From: Candidatus Merdivivens pullistercoris
Lineage (GTDB): Bacteria; Bacteroidota; Bacteroidia; Bacteroidales; UBA932
Direction of reading: 5' to 3'
NCBI GenBank assembly: GCA_017694935.1
Contig: JADIME010000034.1
Location: 1 to 43,568, forward strand
Length of the DNA stretch: 43,568 nt
Positions 30,126-39,060 of this stretch are shown here, piece after piece. Under the pieces are notes generated by a model, which saw nothing but the letters and a program-made list of their open reading frames with translations, was not told where the DNA came from and did no database searches. The position numbers and the translations under genes are program-made. Within the stretch, counting starts at the first letter, position 1; each line of letters opens with the position of its first letter.

Positions 30126-31247
30126 ATGAATGCTTTTTTATCGAGGATTTCCATTTTTGCGGTTTTGACCTTTACAAGTGTGTCATTTGCCGCGTGTTCA
30201 GGCAATAAAGCCAACCTGTCCGGACATATAATCATGGACGTGGATACGATATTGGTCGGATATGCATATTTCACAAATGATGAAAACTATGTTACCGACA
30301 CGGTAGTCCTTGCGGAAGACGGGTATTTTGAAATCTGCCTGCCTGATACGGCCGTAATGGCGGTAACGATCTCAACGACGGCGGAATGGTCTGATTTTGC
30401 CGAAGTAATGATCTTTCCGGGTGACAGGGTGACGGTTGAAGGAAGTATTGCGGACCTGAAGGTTTCGGGAACGGAACTGTATGATTCGCTGAATGGTTCA
30501 GGGTTGTTGGATATGGAGAAAAGGCTCGGAGCCATTGAAAAGGAGTTGCTATCTGTCGCATATTCAGGGGATGACAATGCAAAAAGGGATTCATTGGCAA
30601 GACTGTACAATGCTTCGTTTTTAGAGTTTATCGCGTCATGCCGCAATTTCATAAAGGAAAATCCGGACAATATTGCCTGTGCATACGCATTTACCGTGCT
30701 CAATTCCGATCAATGTGTCGAGGATTACGAACTGGTCGGTGAAAATGTAAAGGGCTCTCCGGCAGGGCAGGTAATCGAATATTATTACAACATTGCAAAG
30801 GAAGATCTTGCGACGGAAGAAGCATGGAACCGTCTGGAACCCGGCGTCCCGGCACCGGATTTCAGGCTGAAGAATCTTGACGGGGAATATATGACACTTG
30901 ATTCATTCAAAGGAAAATACGTGCTTCTGGATTTCTGGGGGACATGGTGCGGCTGGTGCATCAAAGGCATTCCGGACATGAAGGCATATTATGAAAAATA
31001 CAAAGACAAGATAGAATTCGTAGGCATAGACTGCCGCGACACGGAAGAAGAGTGGCGGGAAGGAGTGAAGAAGCATGAATTGCCGTGGGTCAATCTTTAT
31101 AACGGCGAGGACGTTGCGATTGTCATGGCTTACGGTATCCAAGGATATCCGTCAAAGGTCATCATAGATCCGGAAGGAAAGGTGGTGAAAGCGTTCATGG
31201 GAGAGAGCCCGGAACTTTATGACAAATTGGATGAAATGTTTAAATAA
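30126..31247 (+). CDS. TlpA-like thioredoxin-fold lipoprotein (DUF4369-type N-terminus)
   Basis: The product has 373 residues from ATG 30126. The open frame extends to 30057, but only this start places the signal peptide MNAFLSRISIFAVLTFTSVSFAAC at the N-terminus (lipobox FAAC, Cys at residue about 23). Residues about 28-115 look like DUF4369 (LSGHIIMDVDTILVGYAYFTNDENYVTDTVVLAEDGYFEI). A helical middle follows. A TlpA/AhpC-TSA thioredoxin domain comes from about 245: PGVPAPDFRLKNLDGEYMTLDSFKGKYVLLDFWGTWCGWC, with redox CGWC near 274-277 and the cis-Pro loop GYPSKVIIDPEGKV. It is a periplasmic, membrane-anchored disulfide oxidoreductase or reductase. It is first in a plus-strand cluster, 8 bp ahead of the next gene. 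Confidence 0.9.
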   Translation: MNAFLSRISIFAVLTFTSVSFAACSGNKANLSGHIIMDVDTILVGYAYFTNDENYVTDTVVLAEDGYFEICLPDTAVMAVTISTTAEWSDFAEVMIFPGDRVTVEGSIADLKVSGTELYDSLNGSGLLDMEKRLGAIEKELLSVAYSGDDNAKRDSLARLYNASFLEFIASCRNFIKENPDNIACAYAFTVLNSDQCVEDYELVGENVKGSPAGQVIEYYYNIAKEDLATEEAWNRLEPGVPAPDFRLKNLDGEYMTLDSFKGKYVLLDFWGTWCGWCIKGIPDMKAYYEKYKDKIEFVGIDCRDTEEEWREGVKKHELPWVNLYNGEDVAIVMAYGIQGYPSKVIIDPEGKVVKAFMGESPELYDKLDEMFK

Positions 31248-31255
31248 GATATGAT

Positions 31256-32044
31256 ATGAATCAGGTACGCAATTCGATTATATGTTTGGCATTTTTTGCC
31301 TTGACAGTTGTATCTTGCAGCAAAGACAAGGTGAATCTGCCCACCGGCAGGGTAGTGTCGGAAGAATACTCGTTCAGCGGTTCGCTTTCGAAGATAGAGG
31401 TAAGCGACGGCATAAGGCTGGTAATCACGTCCAAGATACCTGAAAAGACGGTAAGCGTCGTGACGAATGAAGAGATACAGCAATATGTCATAGTACAGCA
31501 AAGGCAGGGTGCCTTGAGGGTTTATGTGGATGAGGAGGCAAAGACATACAGCCAGTTGGAAATAGCGGTGTACGTTTCGACCAACAATTTCGATACGTTT
31601 TCCGTAGAGTCGGGAGCAATAATGTCTTCTATAGGGGTTATCGAGGCCGGAAATGTCGAATTGAACATAGACGGGGCGGCGCACGTGGATGCTGATTTCA
31701 AATGCAACAGCATGATACTCGGAATGACGGGGGCATCCGTGCTGAACAGCGATATTTCGGCCAGTGATTTTTATGCCGGGATTTCCGGAGCTTCCAAGGC
31801 TGAACTGTCCGGCAATGTGGACTATTTCGAACTCATAGCCTCAGGTGCGAGCAATCTGTCCGCATTCGGCCTGGTCTGCAATACTTTCGATTTTGCCATA
31901 TCCGGAGGCACGGCGGTCGAAATTACCGTGACCGGTCTGATGAACGGAGAGATTTCGGGCGGCTCGTCGCTGCTGTATAAGGGAAATCCTCCGAGGATCA
32001 TCATTGACAAAACGGGAGCGTCGCAGGTTGAAAGCGCGGACTGA
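31256..32044 (+). CDS. DUF2807 (head-GIN) lipoprotein
   Basis: The product has 262 residues. The signal peptide MNQVRNSIICLAFFALTVVSC has lipobox VVSC. The mature part opens with RVVSEEYSFSGSLSKIEVSDGIRLVIT, the usual start of DUF2807. It continues with repeating short beta turns (SVESGAIMSSIGVIEAGNVELNIDGAAHVDADFKCNSMILGMTGASVLNSDISASDFYAGISGASKAELSG), which predict a right-handed beta-helix. The family is common in Bacteroidota envelopes and has no settled function; some members sit beside anti-sigma or stress systems. It starts 8 bp after the TlpA-like gene and overlaps the regulator gene, so the three are probably one operon. Confidence 0.9.
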   Translation: MNQVRNSIICLAFFALTVVSCSKDKVNLPTGRVVSEEYSFSGSLSKIEVSDGIRLVITSKIPEKTVSVVTNEEIQQYVIVQQRQGALRVYVDEEAKTYSQLEIAVYVSTNNFDTFSVESGAIMSSIGVIEAGNVELNIDGAAHVDADFKCNSMILGMTGASVLNSDISASDFYAGISGASKAELSGNVDYFELIASGASNLSAFGLVCNTFDFAISGGTAVEITVTGLMNGEISGGSSLLYKGNPPRIIIDKTGASQVESAD

Positions 32045-33641
32045 CACTGTTCCTGTTCTCGGACTGGCACTTTTTCTTGCCTTTCTGTATCTGACTCCGT
32101 CGTATGCTGTTACGGACGGGGAGCGGGAGCGTTTTCATAGAGCGTTGTCCGCTTCCGATACTGTCGGTGTCATGTATGAAGGGATACCTATCATACATTC
32201 ATTCTTGGATGCAAGGCAGGCCGATTCGGCAGGATATTATCTGAATCTCGTTCTCCCATACGAAAAAGGCATTTCGGATGACAGGGTAGTCGCAAGCATC
32301 AATGTCATCAAAGGTACTTTGGCGGTTACGACAGAACTGGATTATTCCAAAGCGATTGACTGTTTCCTGATAGCCTTGGATCATATCGATGAAAATCGGA
32401 CGGATGATGTCATAGCCGTGAACGCCAATATAGTGAATCTGTTTTTCATCCTGTCCGACAAAGGCGGCTCGGAGTATGCGATCAAAGCATATTCTTTGGC
32501 ACGGAACAGTGAAAGCAGCCAGTATTCACGATGCATAGCTTCAGCGGCCATGGCTGAAATGTCATATCTGTCCGGCAACAGCGATTCCGCATTTCATTAT
32601 GCCTCGGAATCGGACAGTATAGCAAGATGCATTTCCTATCCTCTGATGTTGCCTGTCACCAATCTCATTAAAGCCGATATCCTGCATGACAAAGGGCGTT
32701 CTTCCGAGGCAAAAGCATATTACACATACGCGCTGGAGCATTCGGACAGGGAAGATCCGGGCATTATCGCCCTGATATATTTTCATTATGGCAAATACCT
32801 CGAAGACATGGATATGCGGCAAGAAGCCATCGATTTGTACCTTAAAGGATTAGAAATTTCATGCAGACACGGCAACCTTGAGTTCCGCGACAGGCTTTTC
32901 AGCCGGTTGTCGGATCTGTACTATCATCTGGGCGACAAGGAAAAATCTTTGGAGTATTATCGGCAATACCATGAATGGACGGACAGTGTCGCCCTTTTCC
33001 AGAAAGAGCAGGCTTTCGACGATTTCATGGTGTCCCTAAGAAAGGTAGAACATGAAAAACAGATTTATGCCAAGGAACTGGAACTTTCCGAAGCCAACAG
33101 GAAAACCATGACGATTACTTTCGTGCTTGTGATCGTGGTTATCCTGTCATCATTCCTTTTCATCATTTACAGGCGCAACAGGAAGATGTACCGGGCTTTG
33201 GTTTTACAATACAGGAACTATTCCCAGCGTATGGATACTAAGGACGAGGTCTCGGAAGCCAAGGAAGAGCAGTCTTCCGCACATGACCTGTATCTTAAAC
33301 TGGAACATCTGATGAAGGTAGATAAAATATTCACACAGAAAGATTTGTCTTTGGACAAACTTGCCGAAGCGGCCGGAAGCAACAGAAGCTATGTTTCCAA
33401 GGCCATAAACAATGTTTCCGGAATGAGTTTTTGTGATTATGTCAATATGCACCGCATCCGGGAAGCGGCGAGAATCATTTCATCAGGCGATGATGTGACG
33501 TTCAAGGCTCTGGCCGACCGTCTCGGCTACAATTCGGAATCAATATTCTATAAAGCGTTTTCAAAGGAAATCGGCTGCACCCCCGGCCAATATCGCAAAG
33601 AATCCCGGAGACTGGACAGAAACAATACTGAGAATAGGTAA
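32028..33641 (+). CDS. Membrane-spanning TPR and AraC-type HTH regulator
   Basis: The product has 537 residues if TTG 32028 is the start; TTG 32004 is also in frame, and no ATG precedes the signal-like segment VLGLALFLAFLYLTPSYA. Residues about 40-340 are tetratricopeptide-like helices (YFHYGKYLEDMDMRQEAIDLYLKGLEISCRHGNLEFRDRLFSRLSDLYYHLGDKEKSLEYYRQYHEW). A transmembrane helix follows near 361-382 (TITFVLVIVVILSSFLFIIYRR). The cytoplasmic end holds an AraC-family DNA-binding domain at about 438-524 (LSLDKLAEAAGSNRSYVSKAINNVSGMSFCDYVNMHRIREAARI...LADRLGYNSESIFYKAFSKEIGCTPGQYRK). Periplasmic TPRs could sense envelope signals and control neighbouring lipoprotein genes; this is inference. It overlaps the DUF2807 gene by 17 bp. 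Confidence 0.87.
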   Translation: MKARTDTVPVLGLALFLAFLYLTPSYAVTDGERERFHRALSASDTVGVMYEGIPIIHSFLDARQADSAGYYLNLVLPYEKGISDDRVVASINVIKGTLAVTTELDYSKAIDCFLIALDHIDENRTDDVIAVNANIVNLFFILSDKGGSEYAIKAYSLARNSESSQYSRCIASAAMAEMSYLSGNSDSAFHYASESDSIARCISYPLMLPVTNLIKADILHDKGRSSEAKAYYTYALEHSDREDPGIIALIYFHYGKYLEDMDMRQEAIDLYLKGLEISCRHGNLEFRDRLFSRLSDLYYHLGDKEKSLEYYRQYHEWTDSVALFQKEQAFDDFMVSLRKVEHEKQIYAKELELSEANRKTMTITFVLVIVVILSSFLFIIYRRNRKMYRALVLQYRNYSQRMDTKDEVSEAKEEQSSAHDLYLKLEHLMKVDKIFTQKDLSLDKLAEAAGSNRSYVSKAINNVSGMSFCDYVNMHRIREAARIISSGDDVTFKALADRLGYNSESIFYKAFSKEIGCTPGQYRKESRRLDRNNTENR

Positions 33642-33701
33642 ATTTTAAGCATTCGCATAAAATACAGTCCGCATTTTCAGGCCGTTCATGGTATGTACGG
33701 T

Positions 33702-33709
33702 TATATTTG
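33702..33709 (+). promoter_or_regulatory. Candidate -7 box for the two-gene Big2 lipoprotein operon
   Basis: TATATTTG matches TAnnTTTG and lies 28 bp upstream of ATG 33738. It separates the Big2 pair from the preceding regulator gene as its own unit. Confidence 0.5.
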
Positions 33710-33737
33710 CAGCAAAGCAAATTTTAAATTTTACCGT

Positions 33738-35285
33738 ATGTATATGAAACTTAAAACTCTATTTTTTGCAGGCATTTCGGCTGTATCGGCCTTGATGTCC
33801 GTCTCGTGCGGGGATAAAGAGGAATTGTCGCCGACCGCGATAAATTTCGACCGCAGTGAAGCTACAATGAATGTAGGAGACAGCCTTGTGATCGAGGCGG
33901 TGGTTTTACCTCCGGACAGTTTTTCCGGACAGCTGACATGGGAGTCTTCCGATGAAACTGTCGCTTCGGTAAAGGACGGCCTTGTGACGGCAATCGCCCA
34001 AGGTGAAGCCGTCATATCCGCCCATGCCGGGGACATTTCAGCACAATGCGCCGTAACCGTGCAGGAACAGAAAGAAGAAATCACTATCGTTTTGGACAGG
34101 AATGAAATTACTCTCAGTGTCGGCGGGACTGCAACAATACAGGCAATCGTTCTGCCTGAAGAATATGCCGCGCAGATAGAGTGGGCGAGCTCGGATGACG
34201 GCGTGGTTTCTGTGGACGGAAGCGGTATTGTTACCGCGCTGGCGGAAGGGGAGGCGGACATAACGGCTTCCATAGGAGATGTCGAAGCGGCATGTCATGT
34301 GACAACCGTTCCGGTACCAGTCGAAAGGGTAATACTGGACGTGGCTTCCCTTGAAATGAATGTCGGTGACAAACATGTGATTACTGCCACGGTTGAACCC
34401 GATAATGCTACTTACCGGACAGTCTCATGGACATCTTCGGACGAGGCGGTAGCCACTGTGGACGAAAACGGGGAAGTTACGGCAGCCGGTTTCGGGAATG
34501 CCGTTATAACGGCAACGGCTGACGGCGTTTCAGCTGAATGCGAAGTTGAAGTAATAGACCCTAATGCATTGAGGATAGGTAATTACTATTATTCCGACGG
34601 TACGTGGTCATTGGAATTGGATTCATCGAGAGAAGTGATAGGCGTTGTCTTTTGGGTAGGAGATCCGTCCGCCGACGATGCTTCCTTGAAGCGCGACCAT
34701 CCGGAATGCGTGAACGGACTTGCGGTTGCCATCGGAGGTGAAGAATGGGGGGCATGGCAAAGTTCGTCCCCTTGGCCTTACAGCGAGACGATTTCTGATT
34801 GGATTGAAGAGAATGTAACTGATTATGGCGTAATCGAAACAGGTGAAGGCATCGATGACAATCTTAATAAAATGGTAGGTTATAACAATACAAAGGCCAT
34901 CGAAGCTTACAACGAAGGACATGTATCCTTGTATGCAGTCGCCGCTGTATCTAAGATTGTTGAATATCGCAGCGTTGTACCGGCTCCTGAAAAAACGAGC
35001 GGCTGGTACCTGCCTTCACCGAAAGAACTTTCATTATTGTGTTCCGGAGATTATGAAGGGAATATCATTGAAATCAGCAACGATTCTTCGATGTTCGAAT
35101 TGATAAACTCCGTTTTAGGGACGATAGAAGGCGCACAGCCTCTTTCTGCCGGATTCTATTGGTCTTCATCGCAATATACCGAGAACGGGAATGCATTTTA
35201 TATCAATACTCCCGGCGGCAAGATCGACCGGGCTTTGTCAAAGTCAAGCGTTTCCCCGAATGTACGTCCAATAATAGCTTTTTAA
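33738..35285 (+). CDS. Lipoprotein with three Big2 domains, paralogue 2
   Basis: The product has 515 residues from ATG 33738 (ATG 33744 is also possible). A start at 33693 would overlap the promoter. The signal peptide MYMKLKTLFFAGISAVSALMSVSC has lipobox SVSC. Three Big2 repeats follow (about 30-110, 112-193 and 195-275), with patterns such as LTWESSDETVASVKDGLVTAIAQGEAVISAHAG. The C-terminal domain, from IGNYYYSDGTWSLELDSSREVIGVVFWVGDPSADDASLKRDHPECVNGLAVAI to NVRPIIAF, aligns along its length with the proteins at 17344-18900 and 35290-36615. It includes LNKMVGYNNTKAIEAYN and SGWYLPSPKELSLLCSGDYEGNI. It probably faces outward as a binding or adhesion protein. The stop is 4 bp before the next gene. 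Confidence 0.88.
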   Translation: MYMKLKTLFFAGISAVSALMSVSCGDKEELSPTAINFDRSEATMNVGDSLVIEAVVLPPDSFSGQLTWESSDETVASVKDGLVTAIAQGEAVISAHAGDISAQCAVTVQEQKEEITIVLDRNEITLSVGGTATIQAIVLPEEYAAQIEWASSDDGVVSVDGSGIVTALAEGEADITASIGDVEAACHVTTVPVPVERVILDVASLEMNVGDKHVITATVEPDNATYRTVSWTSSDEAVATVDENGEVTAAGFGNAVITATADGVSAECEVEVIDPNALRIGNYYYSDGTWSLELDSSREVIGVVFWVGDPSADDASLKRDHPECVNGLAVAIGGEEWGAWQSSSPWPYSETISDWIEENVTDYGVIETGEGIDDNLNKMVGYNNTKAIEAYNEGHVSLYAVAAVSKIVEYRSVVPAPEKTSGWYLPSPKELSLLCSGDYEGNIIEISNDSSMFELINSVLGTIEGAQPLSAGFYWSSSQYTENGNAFYINTPGGKIDRALSKSSVSPNVRPIIAF

Positions 35286-35289
35286 TGTC

Positions 35290-36615
35290 ATGAAAAAATC
35301 GTTATATATTTTCATAGCGGCCGCTTTGTCGGCAGTTATATCCCTTGGCGGCTGTTCTAAAGAAGAATCCGTCCCGCATGTGACCGGAATAGAACTGAGC
35401 GAAAACTCCATAGTGTTACCGATAGGCGGCACAGTGCAGTTGGAAGCGACTGTATTGCCTGAAAATGCCGCAATAGACTCTCTTGTATGGAGCAGTTCCG
35501 ATGAAAATGTGGCGGAAGTGGACCGGAGAGGCCTTGTAACCGCCCTTACCCCCGGAAAGACCGTAATCAGGGTTTCTTGCAACGGGATTTCCTCGGTATG
35601 CGATGTAATAGTCGAAGGAATTGATATGGAATCGATTGCCATCCTTACTTCGGAAACGGAGGTGCAGATAGGGGAAACGTTTCAGCTGGAATTTGAAACA
35701 AATCCGGCAGACGCATGGTATGATGAAGTCAAATGGATGTCATTCGACGAATCCGTCGCTTCTGTTGATGAAAACGGACTTGTTACGGGAACCGGTCTCG
35801 GGGAAACCGTGATTACCGCCGTGGCGGGAGGGATGTCGGCCAATTGCAATGTCACGGTCGTTCCTGTAAAGCTGGATGTCAAAGTCGGCGACTTCTTTTA
35901 TTCCGACGGTACGGTTTCATCCGCTCTGGAGCCTGAAAAGACGGTAGTCGGCGTAGTCTTCTGGACAGGCGACCCTACCGAAGACGATGCCGTACTGAAA
36001 CGTGAACACCCTCACTGTGTGAACGGCCTTGCGGTTTCAATGGGAGGGGACGGTTCTGTAAACTGGCAGACCGGTTATAAAGAGTACGGCAAGACTCTGA
36101 ATGAGTGGGTTCTGGCCAATCTGGACGGCTTTGCGCCTGTTTTGGCCGAATACAACGCCGGAAGCGAGCCGGACTATATGAACATGATACTCGGGTACAA
36201 CAATACGAGGGCGATGGAGGAGTTCAATGCCGCTCCTGAAAACTCTTCATGGCCATGCGAGGCCGTGCGGTTCATTAAAGACTATGCTGAAACCGTTCCG
36301 CTCCCTGAATGGTGCAGCGGCTGGTATCTTCCTTCGATCAAAGAGCTGTCGCTCCTGTGTTCCGGAGACTATGCCGGGGATATAAGGGAGATCAGTTACA
36401 ATAATATGCAGACTGCCAACAGGGATTTCATCAATGAGAGGCTCCTGATGGTCGAAGGGGCAAATCATTTATGTACCACCTGCCTGTTCTGGAGCAGCAC
36501 GGAATGTTCGCAGCCTCTTGCATATTGCAACAGTTTCGAAGCCGGGCTTGTTTTCCGGAACAACAAGGCGAGCCTTGCCGGAGGAGCTGTCTGCAGGGCG
36601 ATATTCGCGTTCTGA
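35290..36615 (+). CDS. Lipoprotein with two Big2 domains, paralogue 3
   Basis: The product has 441 residues. The signal peptide MKKSLYIFIAAALSAVISLGGC has lipobox LGGC. There are two Big2 repeats (about 30-110 and 112-192) instead of three; the missing one accounts for most of the length difference from its neighbour. The C-terminal domain opens VGDFFYSDGTVSSALEPEKTVVGVVFWTGDPTEDDAVLKREHPHCVNGLAVSM and ends CRAIFAF, with GYNNTRAMEEFN and SGWYLPSIKELSLLCSGDYAGDI. This is the same family as paralogues 1 and 2. It follows paralogue 2 by 4 bp and ends before a bidirectional terminator. Tandem duplication is the likely origin. Confidence 0.88.
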   Translation: MKKSLYIFIAAALSAVISLGGCSKEESVPHVTGIELSENSIVLPIGGTVQLEATVLPENAAIDSLVWSSSDENVAEVDRRGLVTALTPGKTVIRVSCNGISSVCDVIVEGIDMESIAILTSETEVQIGETFQLEFETNPADAWYDEVKWMSFDESVASVDENGLVTGTGLGETVITAVAGGMSANCNVTVVPVKLDVKVGDFFYSDGTVSSALEPEKTVVGVVFWTGDPTEDDAVLKREHPHCVNGLAVSMGGDGSVNWQTGYKEYGKTLNEWVLANLDGFAPVLAEYNAGSEPDYMNMILGYNNTRAMEEFNAAPENSSWPCEAVRFIKDYAETVPLPEWCSGWYLPSIKELSLLCSGDYAGDIREISYNNMQTANRDFINERLLMVEGANHLCTTCLFWSSTECSQPLAYCNSFEAGLVFRNNKASLAGGAVCRAIFAF

Positions 36616-36635
36616 CAGGGGCTCGTGCAGCTGTT

Positions 36636-36686
36636 AAAAATATGGCGGGCGAAGTCGGCATACGGCTCCGCCCGCTGTTATATTTT
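36636..36686. terminator. Bidirectional terminator between convergent lipoprotein genes
   Basis: GCGGGCG (36645-36651) pairs with CGCCCGC (36669-36675). AAAAATAT lies before the stem and TTATATTTT after it, so T-rich tails occur on both strands. It serves the Big2 operon (plus) and the minus-strand lipoprotein pair. Confidence 0.7.
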
Positions 36687-36706
36687 CCTTCTAAGAAGCT
36701 TCACAT

Positions 36707-37096
36707 TTAAAATTCAAATATAACCGAATTGGAATCCACCTGTACCTTTACGTCCTCGCTGAAATGGGTTATTACGAAATTCGTGCTTATCCCGTTTTCC
36801 ATCCGGTAATTTACTGTCGCACAATATCCTTCCGGAACATCCAAGTATTCGATGGACGTGATTTCGAATGGGATGTCTTCTCCATATTGTTCGGCTATCT
36901 TAAACTTGATTTCATTTTCCAATGACTCCATATCGTCGGCTATCTTTTCACCATTGGGAGCCACGATGGAGAGACTGTCCTGGACGGCCTTATCCTTGGC
37001 AGCGACAGAAGGAATGTCGTTATTGGAACATTTGCAGCCGGTTGTGCCAGCGGCAGCAAGAAAACAAAGCAGAATAATGGATGCTGTCTTTTTCAT
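36707..37096 (-). CDS. Small hypothetical lipoprotein
   Basis: The product has 129 residues and no recognised family. The signal peptide MKKTASIILLCFLAAAGTTGC has lipobox TTGC, and a second Cys two residues on (CKC). The mature part has an acidic helical segment (AKDKAVQDSLSIVAPNGEKIADDMESLENEIKFKIAEQYGEDIP) and then beta strands (FEITSIEYLDVPEGYCATVNYRMENGISTNFVITHF). It lies 12 bp after the DUF1573-like gene on the same strand, so they form a two-gene operon. Role unknown. Confidence 0.75.
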   Translation of the reverse strand: MKKTASIILLCFLAAAGTTGCKCSNNDIPSVAAKDKAVQDSLSIVAPNGEKIADDMESLENEIKFKIAEQYGEDIPFEITSIEYLDVPEGYCATVNYRMENGISTNFVITHFSEDVKVQVDSNSVIFEF

Positions 37097-37108
37097 AATG
37101 AAGTTTAT

Positions 37109-38170
37109 TTATTGTTCGAAAAAGACTTTTACTGCAGCCGTGGCAAGCGGCGCGGGACTGTTCGTATAAAAATATATTTCATGATAAACTTTTCCTGAGG
37201 ATTCAAGTTCCATGGAAAATAAATAATTTATAGTCTCATGCGGTCTTATTATCCGGCGGTAATTCCGGTTTTCCGGAACCATTTTTATGCAACTGCAAGT
37301 AGTTTCGATTTTTTCTATTGAGATATCGTCCTCTCCGTTGTTTGTGATGGTTACTGTTATGGGCACTTCGTCACCTATACGGTAATGTTTTTTGGCTATG
37401 CGGACCTTTGTATCGATGAGTGTCTGTGAGTTCTCGGTAAGGAAATCTTCACTTACTCTCTGTATGAGCGAAGAATATGTTATTTTTGAGTAGGTTGCGC
37501 CGATGTATTTGTCTATAAAGCCGCAGGCCATCTTCGCTATGCTGTTTTTGCTGAATATGTGTCTCCCGTAGCACAATTTAAGATAGCTGCTGAACGGATA
37601 TCCGGATATGTGTGCGAGGCTGTCCGCTTTCAAATATTTCTCGCAATATGTACAGGCAGTGTCTGATATGAGTTGCAGATGATTGTATATGAATTCATCG
37701 GCATTTTCGATACAGTCAGGTATGTCGGAATTTCTGGCGAATCCGAAATTCTTATATATGATGCCTTTGCCGCGAGACGATATTGCGCTCTCGATGGATT
37801 TGCAGGCATATTCGGAAGTCCCGAAGACAATGTTTTCAATTTGCCCGTCATTGTCAAAGATTATTGTGAAAGGTGATTTCCATGTCCCCAAGAGCCACTT
37901 GTACCAATAATTTTCCGGCCTGTCCACATTGACGAAATTCCAGAGGCAAGGATTTCCCTCATTTTTATCAATGATTTTACTTTTATAATATTGAATATCG
38001 TAATCATCATCCACCAATACTATACAGTAACCTGAACCGTTCAGCGAGGCTTCTTCTTTAATATGTTTGAAAGACACTTCGTTTCGCAAGACATTCACAG
38101 GCGCATGGCATGAAATAACGCACATGAAGACACACGCAGTGAGAAAAATATGTAAGCCTCTCGTTTTCAT
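37109..38170 (-). CDS. DUF1573-like lipoprotein
   Basis: The product has 353 residues from ATG 38170; an in-frame start at 38203 would precede the signal peptide MKTRGLHIFLTACVFMCVISC (lipobox VISC). The C-terminal 95 residues, with VRIAKKHYRIGDEVPITVTITNNGEDDISIEKIETTCSCIKMVPENRNYRRIIRPHETINYLF, match DUF1573, an Ig-like fold that usually carries a TTCGCT-like motif (here TTCSCI). The first 250 residues are not recognised; they include FTIIFDNDGQIENIVFG, thioredoxin-like in appearance but without a CxxC at the expected place. CTYCEKYL near residue 185 is the only CxxC. It is upstream of and co-transcribed with the 129-residue lipoprotein gene. Confidence 0.75.
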   Translation of the reverse strand: MKTRGLHIFLTACVFMCVISCHAPVNVLRNEVSFKHIKEEASLNGSGYCIVLVDDDYDIQYYKSKIIDKNEGNPCLWNFVNVDRPENYWYKWLLGTWKSPFTIIFDNDGQIENIVFGTSEYACKSIESAISSRGKGIIYKNFGFARNSDIPDCIENADEFIYNHLQLISDTACTYCEKYLKADSLAHISGYPFSSYLKLCYGRHIFSKNSIAKMACGFIDKYIGATYSKITYSSLIQRVSEDFLTENSQTLIDTKVRIAKKHYRIGDEVPITVTITNNGEDDISIEKIETTCSCIKMVPENRNYRRIIRPHETINYLFSMELESSGKVYHEIYFYTNSPAPLATAAVKVFFEQ

Positions 38171-38245
38171 ATTACAAAAGCCCCAAAAACACAGCGAGCG
38201 CAAGATAAAGTTATTTTTATAAAAAACAAATTTATTGCAAAAGTT

Positions 38246-38524
38246 TTGAAAAAAGTTTTGAAAAAATTAACGGAACGTTTTGCGATCCGTGTGTGTCGTG
38301 CGGATTGGGGCAGCCTTCTTGTCTTGCAATTAAAAAATGAAGTTGTTGCCTCTTTGCTGCTTATTTTTGTGTCTCTCTTTATCGGCACATATTATATTGT
38401 TTTTTATTCTGTCACAAGCCTGTGCAATCTAACCGACAAACTAAAGATGATTGCGCTTTGGCAACTGCTATTATGGCTGGCAATGAGATATTCAAATGAA
38501 ACGGATGGAGTTATCACATTATGA
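38246..38524 (+). CDS. Possible small membrane protein, uncertain
   Basis: A frame of 92 residues opening with TTG and without an ATG near the start. It contains two hydrophobic stretches (VASLLLIFVSLFIGTYYIVFYSV and MIALWQLLLWLAM). It overlaps the start of the decayed gene at 38496. It might be a small accessory protein of a former mobile element or a chance frame in AT-rich DNA. There is no family match I recognise. Confidence 0.3.
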   Translation: MKKVLKKLTERFAIRVCRADWGSLLVLQLKNEVVASLLLIFVSLFIGTYYIVFYSVTSLCNLTDKLKMIALWQLLLWLAMRYSNETDGVITL

Positions 38525-39060
38525 GTACCAGCATGAGGAATGGCAATATCTCCAGCAAAAAGAAAGAAAAGAAGATGAAAAGCTACAAACCGTAATGCAA
38601 TACACCCAAAGCACATTCAGGCAATTTGACTTTAGCGAAGAAGAAATCTTCCAAATCTGCGAATGCGTTCGGTACTTTGTCACCAATCGGCAAGCTCTTA
38701 GTGTAAACATCCATGTCAAACGACAACACTGCCGTTACCTAAATCTCACTAAAGAACTTCGTTTGGAACATTGCTTTTCAATACAACATTAGCCGGGATG
38801 TCACGGCTCAATTCGTTATGCAAACATTCCACGATTGATACGATAAGGAAAAATCTGCGTACAACAACAGGGAAGCATACAATTAAAATAGATGAGCACA
38901 TTATTTCAAACCTTCAAAACAATAATTCTCATTAGATAATAGATTCATTCAAATTAATGCAGCAGTACGGCTTTATCCTAATCACCCTAAGCATCCGAAA
39001 CAACAATACCAGCTAACGGAGGCTGCTAAAAAGTGGGTAAAGACAAATACTAAATATTAG
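38496..39060 (+). pseudogene. Frameshifted gene remnant, probably from a mobile element
   Basis: Protein-like sequence runs through two frames. The first part, from 38496 (MKRMELSHYEYQHEEWQYLQQKERK...FDFSEEEIFQICECVRYFVTNRQAL...NLTKEL), ends at a stop near 38790. From about 38757 another frame reads TSFGTLLFNTTLAGMSRLNS...TTTGKHTIKIDEHIISNLQNNNS, ending at TAG near 38934. After that stop, RFIQINAAVRLYPNHPKHPKQQYQLTEAAKKWVKTNTKY runs to a TAG at about 39057-39059. The natural explanation is one gene broken by a frameshift and an internal stop. I do not recognise the family. Base composition and its position beside the repeat and the CRISPR locus suggest acquired DNA. Confidence 0.55.
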
